Below are positions 41,019 through 51,265 of a stretch of DNA of 64,000 bases, piece after piece. The translations under genes and the position numbers were made by a program. A model generated the notes under the pieces. That model made no database searches, had not been told where the DNA came from, and saw nothing but the letters and a program-made list of their open reading frames with translations. Numbering within the stretch: the stretch's first letter is position 1; every line of letters starts with the position of its first letter. Source of the DNA: Hybos culiciformis. Lineage: Eukaryota > Arthropoda > Insecta > Diptera > Hybotidae. The stretch lies in contig OZ023273.1 in the NCBI GenBank assembly GCA_964007475.1, forward strand, positions 148,835,308 through 148,899,307, written 5' to 3'.

Positions 41019-41120
41019 ATTTAGATGCATCTGCGTAAATAATGAAAAAATTTAGATGCAATAGCGTATATAATGAAAAAATTTAGATGCATCAGCATAA
41101 ATAATGAAATCATTTAGATG
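41019..41120. repeat. 31-bp tandem array, 3.3 copies
   Basis: Copies at 41019-41049, 41050-41080 and 41081-41111, and a partial at 41112-41120, each starting ATTTAGATG. They differ at a few bases in the middle. The array lies inside foldback copy A. Confidence 0.85.
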
Positions 41121-41278
41121 TTTCGTATTGAATATTACGTAATACCTAAACAAACATAATATCTCTCACAATATTTCAATACAGCCAAATACAAAAAAAA
41201 AAATGAGAAAAAATGAGAAGAAAAAATATTCTCTCTTTGCAACTACCTCTCCCCTACGCATTAAAACAGTATATTGGA

Positions 41279-41445
41279 TATGTAAACAAAATTTGTTATA
41301 CAACTCGTTCTGTATTTACACAAAAATACATTGACACTTGTCAATTTATATCACTCGACCTTCGGTCTCGTGATATAAGTATTGACTCGTGTCAATGTAT
41401 TTTTGTGTATACAGAACTCTTAATTAATAACAAATTTAGTTTACA
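41279..41445. repeat. Nested hairpin module of copy A
   Basis: Two arms of roughly 80 bp pair around GACC-TTCG-GTC near 41358-41365, flanked by ATATCAC/GTGATAT. Further out, the pairs TGACACTTGTCAAT/ATTGACTCGTGTCA and ACAAAAATACATTG/CAATGTATTTTTGT can be read directly. The same module occurs at about 45.98-46.15 and 49.39-49.56 kb. Confidence 0.85.
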
Positions 41446-41462
41446 TATACAATAATCTACTA

Positions 41463-44400
41463 TAAATAACCTGAAGTTCTTATATGAAACTGAGGTGGTA
41501 ATGAAGTAATTATTTATTAATATAAATATAATAAACAAAAACATATAACATAGAGAATAAAATGTAAAAAAAAAATACATACAAATATAATAATTTAATA
41601 AATAAATATGTATAAACAAATTATTTCACGGTCTCATCTAATTTTGATATGTAAAAAATTAAAAAAAATATATATATTCAGGCATTTCCTTAATATTTCT
41701 AAAATCATTAACAAAAACTTAAAAACCAAAACCCACACATTTGTTCTACATTTTTTTTAAAGTTTATTTTTGAATTCTATTATAGCAATGACATCGAACT
41801 TTTGAAAAAAACACAATATTTCGCAAGAACGAAAGAAAATGTTCTTTCACACCCTACACTACATAAAATATAAATTTTTGAAATTTTTTATTTTCTTTTA
41901 CAAAAATTTACATGAAAGCACCACCTGTAGATTATCCCTCTTTTGACGTACAATAACATTGTAAATATTTATTATATTTTTAAAGTTCATTTTTCAATTT
42001 AAAGGATTCGATTTAGAAAATTTATATTTTTTTTTTTTTTTATTTTTTTATTTGAATGAAGATGAAAAAAGGATTATCGAATTGAAAAAATAAACAATAA
42101 ATGATGACAAACAAATTCTATATAATATGTAAATTTGGAAGCATAAACAAATACTTAAATTGTGTCTAGTATTCTTTCAAAAGGGATCTTATTAATACAA
42201 TACGAATGAAATTTCTATTTTTAAAAAAGAGAAATAAATTTCCATTTCGCTGTCGGTCATATTAAATCTATAAATCTTAAAAGATCTAATATGAGACAAA
42301 CATTTCGGAATTATATATTAAAAAAAAATTCATAAACTCATTTTCAAATTAATGGAAACAATTATTTCTGTCAATTCAATCTCTTTTCTATCACTGCATT
42401 GATCGTTGAATTTAGATAAATCATTACTTGAATGTATCTAAAAATTATCAGAACCTGAACGTCAATATGAAATTTAGTAAATTGTCTAAATATGGTGTAA
42501 AGTATCAATATTTTTATATATATAAAAATTGGATCTTTACTTACAATACTTTTAATAATAAAAATTTTTTTCATAATCTTGGATCAAAAATTTATTATTT
42601 AAAATTTTAAAAATATCATTTCTATATTTTTTCCAATAAATTTAATTCAATAAAAATAATGTAATTGTACTTGTACAAATTCTATTCGCTCAAATTTATT
42701 TCTTTAATTAAAGTTAATTTATTATTAGAAATTAAAAAAATCAATATGAAATCTTAAAATCTGAAAATTTTTGCTTTATATAAAATTATTATAAAAAAAC
42801 GTTATTATGTACCTACAAGAATTTTAAAAGATTATCATTGAAATATGCATCACAATAAAATGTGTTATTTTTTTTTACTTGATTCAAATAAATTCATGAA
42901 AATTTATACCGTTTAGGAGAGAAAAGCTAAAAATAAAATGTTATCATTAAAATCATTTATATAAATCACAATAAAATGATATTAAGCTATTTATTAATCC
43001 ATTTATTTATGGACCTCAGACCGTACGTACATGGCTGCATTAGAAAAGTTCTATAATGTTGTACCAAAATTATATAAATCTATTTTTTTCAAAAATAAAA
43101 CCTATAAAATAATATTTTATTGTTGGTACATTTTATTTAATATGGTTTCTGCAATAGCAGTCTTATTATCTTTTTTTGTGAAAGACCAAAAGAAAAACTC
43201 TGCCTCTGGAGAAAGGGTATAAGTGAATTTTCAGCTTAGCTGCAGATGCCGTGACCACTACCGATTTGGCTGAAATTTATTTAGGAGAGAAGTAATGCAC
43301 AAACCCCAAACCTCGAAAACCGTTATTTGGGCGACGCCTCGTTTTCGGAGATATAACCCCCAAAATGTTCATACATTTTGTATGGTTAATTTTTTTTTAC
43401 CCGATTTGCCCACTGACCGACATCTCTTTTTGCAAATAGAAATTTAACAAAATAGGCATAACAACATGTAAAATTTTATCATTTATATTGATTAAATCTA
43501 CCTATATATATATTTATGGACGTTCATTATGTATATAATTTACATTTTGTAAATCTTGTAAGAAGAATATCTATACTAAACTAACAATCAAAAAGGGTCA
43601 AATTTACTTACTTTATAGATAATTCAATGGAAAAAAATAAATTATTTGAGGATACAAATTTGTTTTCGTTTATACGTGATTGTATTGAAAAAGAAAAATT
43701 ATTATTTTCATAACTATAGTATAGTATATGTAGTTTATTAATTTATTCTCTTGAAATAGCAAATTTCAAATTTTCAAAAAATACAAACATTTATTATTTA
43801 ATAGTAGAAAATATAATTATATCAAAGTCAAGATATTTTCTATTTTCAAGGCTAAAGTTCACAGCAGGTTTGTCTTTTTCGTAATCTATTGTTGTTATGG
43901 CGCGGCCTTTTTGTGATATTGTGTATTCGAATACCACTTAAAACTCAACTTATATATGAATATTCCTCACATTCAGGGAGAATTTTGTTTCACACTATCT
44001 GAATAAAGTAATACACTATCAATTTAATTCAAAAATATAATAGTGACTCTCTTGAAATATTTTAATTAGTGACTCTCTTGAAATATTTTATTTTAAAATG
44101 TTACATATATACAAACGTATTATATGTCAAATGTACAAATAGTATGCATATTGCATAGTAAACTAGAAACATTTATTAACCCTAAACTTGAAACATTTTA
44201 AAATGTTATTTTTATTTTTTTTTTCAATTTATTTGTATTTAATCTACACTTTAAAAAAATTATATTATAATTTAATGCTTGTGACTCTTGTAAGTTTTTC
44301 TATCTTTTTTTTTTTTCAAAAATATCAAAAATAATGAGTGACCGAATAGCTTGTTTATTAGTGTATACAAATTGAAATGTATGACATATCGTTAATTAGT

Positions 44401-45748
44401 ATTATGTTACAAGCTTTTTTATACTAAAAATCTATGTACGAATATAATAATTTAAATATTCATACGGTACAATCATTTACTTGAAAAAAAAAACATTATT
44501 TTTAAATTATGTTCAACTATCCAACTAATGCTTAAACATTGTTTATTCTCTAATAAACAGACAAAACTTCCGCTTTTTAAGTCATTATTATGTATTGTAG
44601 ATTTACAATTGTTCAAATTTTTATCATTATTAAATATATATTCAAGTTCTCTTCCGTTTTACACTTTCCATTTAAAAAAAAAGTAAATAATTATAATATA
44701 TCATATTATAATATCAAATTATTAGCAATATAAGTCAAGTAGTTTATTATAAGTCACAATTTTCAGTTTTTGAGAAAGTCTGTTAACATATACTTACATT
44801 CAATTTTGAAAGTATAGATACTTATTATTATGTATAATTATTGTATATAAATTGCATTGCACATTATTATTTAATATATAATTGAAATTGTAAATAATTG
44901 AATTATACAATGAGATCTTGAATTTTCTAATTTTGGTCTTTTTCAATAAATAATTAATAATTAAAAAAATTTTTTTTGAGTTTACTTAAAAATAATAAAT
45001 TAGTGTCATTGACAAAACTACTGTTTGTTGATTAAAATAAAATTAAATAAATTAAATCAGTGATGCTCAAATGATACTTCGTGAGCAAATCAAGGCTCTA
45101 TAATATAAATATGTAGATATAAGTATCTACGCGTAAAATATTTTTTAATTATTTAGTGCTCTTTAAACAAATTTTTTCGAGCATCTATGAAATAAATCTA
45201 TCTATCAAAAACCGAAATTAGTGTTGATATGCCAAAAAAAAAATTTAAATTAAATTATTTAACTGCATTTCATTATTAAGCATCATTACAGAGAAAATCT
45301 CGACTTTATTTAAAATAGTAAAAGAATGTATTATACTTATGTATATAAAAACCCCATTCAAAAAATTTACAAGAAAGTATTAAAGAAAAACTATATAATA
45401 TGTAATTGAATTATAAGAATATTTGAAATTATATGAACCGAACCAATTGTGTATTGATTTTCAACTGCCATTTCAGCTCATTATTTAACAACTTCAGACA
45501 CAGATTTCAATTAAAATATATTTTCGAAGATGTGCAATAGGTATGCATAATGTATATTATAAGAAATATAAACGTGAATATATCTATAATAACTTATTGT
45601 CGTTTGATTGCATATATGCATATTAATTTGTATATAATTGTGTATGGAAAATAATGTGTTCCTATTTTCAAATATATTTATTTATTTACATTTATCAAAT
45701 AAGTTTCCTAAAAATAAAATGAAATTTATGTAGGTAGGTACAGGAAAT
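41463..45748. other. AT-rich stretch between foldback copies A and B
   Basis: No recognised gene. A GC-richer block at about 43.0-43.43 kb contains a short ORF starting MAALEKFYNVVPKLYKS (43031) and downstream words such as CGTTTTCGGAGATATAACC, probably repeat-derived. A 26-bp tandem duplication lies at 44041-44092. Confidence 0.5.
44041..44092. repeat. 26-bp tandem duplication
   Basis: Adjacent copies of a unit starting TAGTGACTCTCTTGAAATAT, differing only at the end of the second copy. Confidence 0.9.
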
Positions 45749-46168
45749 TATTTTAATGGGCATGTCATCGGTAAGTTGTATTTACAGTCGTAAATTTAGC
45801 TCGGTAAATGGTATATTACATGCGTCAATACACATGTAATTATTTAATTAAGTAAATTTTATTTACATTCTCCGTATTAAGAAATTTTATTTACTTACTT
45901 CATTTTGAACTTTTGTTTATTTTTTGCATTCCAAATGTATTGATTGCAACTACCTTTCACATGCACATTAAAACAGTATACAAAACATGTTAATAAAATT
46001 CGTTATACAGCTCGTTGTGTATATACACAAACACACATGACACTTCTCAATATTATATCACTCGACCTAACGGTCTCTTGATATAAGTATTGACTCGTGT
46101 CATTGTGTTTTTGTGTATACACAACTCGTTGTAATAACAAATTTTCTTAACATGTGTTGTAATCTACC
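45749..46168 (+). mobile_element. Foldback-family repeat, copy B
   Basis: The left part (CGGTAAGTTGTATTTACA, AATTTAGCTCGGTAAATGG, ACATGCGTCAATACACATG) closely matches the right arm of the 50.8-kb palindrome. The right part is the nested hairpin module centred near 46074 (ATATCACTCGACC-TAAC-GGTCTCTTGATAT). The end is TTCTTAACATGTGTTGTAATCTAC. No coding sequence. Confidence 0.8.
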
Positions 46169-46499
46169 ATTTCTATTTTGTTTTAATAATCTCAATTCGT
46201 TTTTTTGTTTATTATCCATCCATGGTAACATCTAATTAAAATTATTTTCAAGTAAAACCAAATTTTATTTTAAAGCTCTTCAACCGCAAATCACAGAAGC
46301 TAAATGTACATAAATAAATATCAATGTAATATAGAGAATGCTTATGCTGATTTGGTAAATAAATTTGAAAATGGTATTAACTAACTTATACAGTAAATGA
46401 ATTGTAATTAATTCCCAATAAAATTTTCGTACATAGATATGAATTGGAATAATATCTGTATGTAATTATGAGCTAAAAATTATGTATGAATATAAATAT

Positions 46500-46543
46500 A
46501 AACCGTGTTCATATAAACCGTGTTCATATAAACCGTATTCATA
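46500..46543. repeat. 15-bp tandem triplicate
   Basis: AAACCGTGTTCATAT occurs twice perfectly, followed by a third partial copy with one change. Confidence 0.9.
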
Positions 46544-48549
46544 ATCTAAAAATTATTTTTCAATTAATTCATAAAATAAGGAGTGTTCAGTGTTCATTTT
46601 TGATATCCATAAGTATTATATTTATGTTCAAAAATCCATATTATTACGGTTTTGCTAATATGCTAAACTTTAATTAAAATCACGACGTATCTACAGGTTT
46701 ATTTAGTTCTAATTTAAAAGTTTCCCATATGTGTGAAAATCATTTTATTTAATATTATTAAAAAAATGATTTTTAAACTTACTCGTCTAATACATTTATA
46801 TACCACTAAAACACAAGTATTATGGTTTTATGTAGAATAAAATAATCACACAATTTTCTTATGTCAATTTCAGGAATTTTCACTAACCGAAAGTTTAATA
46901 TAAAACTCATTATTGGTGTATAATACTACCCCTTAAAGATTGCCTATTTTATTATAAAAAAAAAAAAATTTTTTTTCTGAATAAATTAAATTTCTTTGAG
47001 AATTAAGTTATCTACTAAATATTGGCAAAAAATCTGAATTATCAAAAAAAAAATATATATATATATATGCACGAAAATCTACTTTAGAACTACGAATATA
47101 TGTATGCGTACACATAATTACAGATTTATGTAAACAATTTTCGGTTTTCCTTTTTCCTTTGATATATTAGCTTTAATGGTTTTATTTTTTTTATCTGAAA
47201 ATCGATTAATAAACCCCAAAATAGTATGTAAGATGATTTGAAAATTTCATTTCAGATAAGTTTCTTAGAATTTAATATAATAATATATTCCATATATTCC
47301 ATTTGTGATAATATATATACACACAACACATAACATGCGGATGTTTTAAATTAAGTAGGTATATATTATATTAATGATGATAATAAAACAGAAATATTTT
47401 CATGCAGTATTTAATTTAAATTTATTTACTTGCTTACTTGAAAATCTACTTATGTCAGTCAAAATAATTTATAATAATTATTTAAGTTGAGCTTTAATCA
47501 ATATATCTGTATTATGGCACCTAAAAATTTATTAATCAGCTTGCTATACTTGCATTCCCTGTATTTATGTAAATTAATCAAATCCTAAGAACCCGTTTAA
47601 AAGTTTATCTTATTTATTAGGAATAAGATCTCTGAGATTTTGAAAACTTTTTCTTTTAAATTGAAAAACTCAATGATAGGATAAGAATATTCTAATCGAT
47701 ATTGTTGTGTCAAACAGAAGGGAGATTTAAAAATATTTTCTTTACACAAATTTATGAACAGAAAATATGGCTTAAAAAACATGAAAGAAAATAATAAATT
47801 TGTATATACATTATATATGTAGAAAGAATACTAAATTCACGTACACCAGTATATATATTATATGTATATTTCTTTTTATTTGTTCGTATAATTGGATGTA
47901 TTCAACAAGTTGGAAATCATAGAAAATCTTCTTTTTTGCAATCAAAACTTTTTTATGACGATTTTTCTCCATGGAAATGAATTTTTTAAAATGAAAAAAA
48001 AAAAACAACATTTATTTTCATATTGAGGAAAGAATAATATTAGTAAACAAAAAAAATAATGTTGACAAATCCAATAATGAAAGTATATGTTCGGTTCTAA
48101 TATGATTTTTCGATATAGAGGCAATGAAATATGTATTATATGAATGAAATGATATATCACACTTTTTGTCTGTGATTGGAATATTAAATGGAAATTTTAT
48201 ATATATAGTAGATTATGTATATGATATGTTACATATGTATACTTATTCGTATTTAATCATTAATAAAATTTCATCATTTCATTTTTAACATATACAAATA
48301 GTCGAAAAAATGTAAAGCATACATAATGTACATACATATATGTACGTTCGTATAAAATTTTTCAGATAATATTATTTATTATTTCGCTTTTGGGGGATAA
48401 ATTTGATATATTCAAGAGATGCCTACGTCAGTCAAAATTTATATAAATTTAACTTCAAAATTGTATATATAGGTATTAGATAACTGAAGTAGTGCGTGAA
48501 AATGTACTATAAATTTTAAATTAAGAAATTCAAATTTCAATTATTATAA

Positions 48550-48918
48550 TTAGAAATTTTCATCCAAAGCTGGTAATAAAACCAATAATGATGGACGGCA
48601 TAAGAGAAATCTGAATTTCAATTTTTGATAATTTTTATAATTATGATTAGTGAGATTTAGGATAAAATGAATAAAACTGTCGATTCTTTTATGAAACGCT
48701 TGTATACTGTGTTCCACTTCGTCAGGACTTGATTTAGAGATTATATACGTATTATAATTCGAATAATTTATTGTTTTGTTGAGAAAGCTCCGATTACAAA
48801 GTATATAATGAAAATAAGTAAACAAATTTTTTAATTTTTTTTTAAATTTATAAATCCTGAAATTTAAAATACATTTTTTTTTCATTAACATCACCCCGGA
48901 TATGCATAATAAAAACAT
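48550..48918 (-). CDS. Hypothetical 122-codon ORF, possibly part of a gene
   Basis: This is the longest ATG-to-stop frame in the 41-kb gene-poor region. The N-terminal half is Lys/Phe/Ile-rich and low complexity. The C-terminal half is more protein-like (KSSPDEVEHSIQAFHKRIDSF ... CRPSLLVLLPALDENF) with locally raised GC. No domain or family is recognised. With stop codons so frequent at this base composition, an open frame of this length is unlikely but not impossible by chance. It could be an old retroelement or a degraded gene. Confidence 0.22.
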   Translation of the reverse strand: MFLLCISGVMLMKKKCILNFRIYKFKKKLKNLFTYFHYILCNRSFLNKTINYSNYNTYIISKSSPDEVEHSIQAFHKRIDSFIHFILNLTNHNYKNYQKLKFRFLLCRPSLLVLLPALDENF

Positions 48919-49386
48919 TAGGTATGACTATGTGTAAATATATATCTTATGTACAAAAATCTAGAAAATTTGATTATAAATTCAAACTTTAAAATATTGA
49001 AAGTTGAGAATATTTAATTAAAAATCCATAAAAGTTAATTTTTACAAAAAAAAATAAGCTTTCATGGATCAAAAAGAAAGCCATAATATAATTTATTATA
49101 TAATTTTCATCATAATATAGAAAACTTTTTCTTCAATTTTTTTATATCAAGAGAAAATAAATTCTTTCTAGCACTTTTTAATAAACATACATTATTATTA
49201 CCTCTGTACCTTTATATTAGTTAGAATTTTTCCCTATGCAAAAATTATGAAGCAAAATTTACTTTTTATTCATCAAAACTTTTTCCCTTAATCAGAAAGT
49301 TTATTTAAATATTCATCTCACATATTTAATAAATAAAATTATAAAAGATTTTATACACCCCATAATACATTTCATATACTAAGAAA

Positions 49387-49700
49387 TAGTAGATTACAAT
49401 ACATGTTAAGAAAATTTGTTATTCTTGCGAGTTGTGTATACACACAAACACATAGACACGAGTCATGTTTATATCACGAGACCGAAAGTCGAGTGATATA
49501 ATATTGACGAGTGTCTATGTGTTTGTGTGTATACACAACGAGCTGTATAACAAATTTGATTAACATGTATTGTATACTGCTTTAATGTGCATGGGAGAGG
49601 GAGTTGAAAACAATACATTTACAATGAAAAAAATAAACAAAAAAGTTCAAAATGAAGCAAGGAAATAAAATTTAATTAAAACGGAAGTAAATTTAATTCT
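49387..49700 (-). mobile_element. Foldback-family repeat, copy C (reverse orientation, truncated)
   Basis: It begins TA-GTAGATT-ACAATACATGTTAAG, the reverse complement of the other copies' right end. The nested hairpin follows (about 49393-49565; core ATATCACGAGACC-GAAA-GTCGAGTGATAT). Next come GCATGGGAGAGG and GTTCAAAATGAAGCAAG, which match reversed copy B. The TTTTAATGCGC end is absent, so it is truncated near 49.70 kb. Confidence 0.8.
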
Positions 49701-49740
49701 CGAAATGATTTCAAACCGGATGATTTAAGATCAGCTAATT

Positions 49741-49867
49741 CCTAAAATATTAAAAAAAAATTAGTAATTTTTCCAAAAAAAATTATTCATTTTCTTTTTT
49801 GCAAAAAAAAAATCGAATAATTTTTATTTAGAAAAATTACTAATTTTTTTTTTATTATTTTAGGAAC
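49741..49867. repeat. AT-rich foldback hairpin (about 125 bp)
   Basis: CCTAAAATATTAAAAAAAAA...TTAGTAATTTTTC on the left pairs with GAAAAATTACTAA...TTATTTTAGG on the right, around a GAATAA/TTATTC inner stem. A second AT-only inverted repeat follows at about 49889-49975. They may be very small MITEs. Confidence 0.65.
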
Positions 49868-49975
49868 TAATGGTCTTCTTAAATTTTATTTAATTTTATT
49901 TTTAATTATTAAAAAAAATAATAATAATTTTATAATTATTTTTTTTTATAATTAAAAATAAAATCAAATAATAAT

Positions 49976-50265
49976 TATATAATTATGATTTACAATTTAC
50001 AATAAATAATCTCCTTGTTGCTGCCATTTTCCTCGTTTGTTGATAAAAGAAAAAAAAAATTCTTACTTGACATTTGACAATTCACAGCAAACTTTATAAT
50101 GACAACAAAGATATTTTCAGGGTTACCATTGTTCTATTTTTATTCATTTTGTTTTTTTGAATAAAAATAAGTGCAATTTTTGAAGTGTGGTTTAAATTTT
50201 TGTACTAAAATCCAACCACACTCGTTTAAAAATTTAGTAGTAGAGGTTCGAAGATCCTTTAAAAA
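49976..50265. other. Less AT-rich spacer with promoter-like words
   Basis: Contains CTTGACATTTGACAATTC (about 50066-50083), a word style common in insect promoters as I remember it. On the minus strand ATGGCAGCAACAAGG starts near 50026 and is followed by possible GTAAAT donors. A 9-bp inverted repeat, AGTGTGGTT/AACCACACT, lies at 50184-50222. No transcript structure can be proven. Confidence 0.2.
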
Positions 50266-51244
50266 TAGTAGATTGAAACACATGTTAAGAAAATTCATCG
50301 ACTGATCGACTGGCCGCTTTTTAAAAAAAAAAAAAAAAATAGCCGCGTATTTTTTTATTGGTTCTTTTTTTTTTTTTTTTGTTTGCTCAGAGGGAAAATA
50401 TAGGTTAGCTCAAAGGGAAAATATAGATTTTTAGCATTATAAACTAAGCTTTGTTTGACATTGATATGATGCATGGGAGAGGTATACATTTGCAATTTTT
50501 TTTTTTTTTTGGTATTTGTCTGTATTGAAATATTGTGAGTGTGAGTGATATTATGTTTGTTTATAGTATTACGCAGTTCAAAATGAAGAATGTAAATACA
50601 ATATAGAGCAATGTAAATACAATTTACATCACAGGGAAATGTAAATACAATTTACATTCCTCTATAATTGCATGTGTATTGATGCATGTAATGGACCATT
50701 TACCGAGCTAAATTTGCGAATGTAAATACAACTTACCGAAGCCCTGCGCATTAAAATATTTTAATGCGCAGGGCTTCGGTAAGTTGTATTTACATTCGCA
50801 AATTTAGCTCGGTAAATGGTCCATTACATGCATCAATACACATGCAATTATAGAGGAATGTAAATTGTATTTACATTTCCCTATGATGTAAATTGTATTT
50901 ACATTGCTCTATATTGTATTTACATTCTTCATTTTGAACTGCGTAATACTATAAACAAAAATAATATCACTCACACTCACAATATTTCAATACAGACAAA
51001 TACCAAAAAAAAAAAAAAAATTGCAAATGTATACCTCTCACATGCATCATATCAATATCAAACAAAGCTTAGTTTATAATGCTAAAAATCTATATTTTCC
51101 CTCTGAGCTAATATATATTTTCCCTCTGAGCAAACAAAAAAAAAAAAAATAACTAATAAAAAAATACGCGGCTATTTTTTTTTTTCTAAAAAGCGGCCAG
51201 TCGATCAGTCGATGAATTTTCTTAACATGTGTTTCAATCTACTA
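50266..51244. mobile_element. Near-perfect palindrome of about 980 bp with no spacer (foldback copy D, two fused units)
   Basis: The left arm 50266-50757 and right arm 50758-51244 are inverted copies. The axis lies inside GCGCATTAAAATATTTTAATGCGC, with no unpaired bases. The outer ends read TAGTAGATTGAAACACATG and CATGTGTTTCAATCTACTA, flanked by TA-like sequence. Each arm carries CGACTGATCGACTGGCCGCT, an A/T tract, GAGGGAAAATATA direct repeats, CACAATATTTCAATACAGACA and several ATGTAAATACAAT repeats. Each arm matches the left and right ends of copies A and B but lacks their GACC-hairpin module. No protein is encoded. Arm differences are mainly homopolymer length and a few substitutions, so the fold-over is young or maintained by gene conversion. 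Confidence 0.92.
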
Positions 51245-51265
51245 TGACATGTGTTTCAATCTACT
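51245..51265. repeat. Duplicated right end of the palindrome
   Basis: Directly after the palindrome the terminal word ACATGTGTTTCAATCTACT is repeated (51247-51265), giving two tandem copies of the right end. This suggests slippage or a second truncated insertion at the same site. Confidence 0.8.

Larger units (their letters stand above)
40925..41462 (+). mobile_element. Foldback-family repeat, copy A
   Basis: It begins ATTTTAATGCG and ends ...AATCTAC followed by TA, as do the copies at 45.7 and 50.8 kb. Internal landmarks are a 'taaatgg-a-tattatatgcgtcaata-acatgcaat' block, a 31-bp tandem array (41019-41120), the words CACAATATTTCAATACAG, and a long nested hairpin (about 41279-41445). There is no coding capacity. 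It is unlike known superfamilies in having no simple terminal inverted repeat. Confidence 0.7.
46169..49386. other. AT-rich stretch between foldback copies B and C
   Basis: No recognised gene. It holds a 15-bp triplicate (46500-46543), a TA microsatellite near 47.05 kb and the 122-codon ORF at 48550-48918. Confidence 0.5.

Noticed and set aside
41213..41619. Overlapping ORFs on both strands
   Set aside because: They lie in foldback copy A and its hairpin; the frames arise from repeat structure.
40925..51265. Foldback family as Helitrons or as a CRISPR-like array
   Set aside because: No 5'-TC, no 3' hairpin-CTRR end, no Rep/helicase frame; the repeats are nested inversions, not regularly spaced direct repeats with unique spacers.
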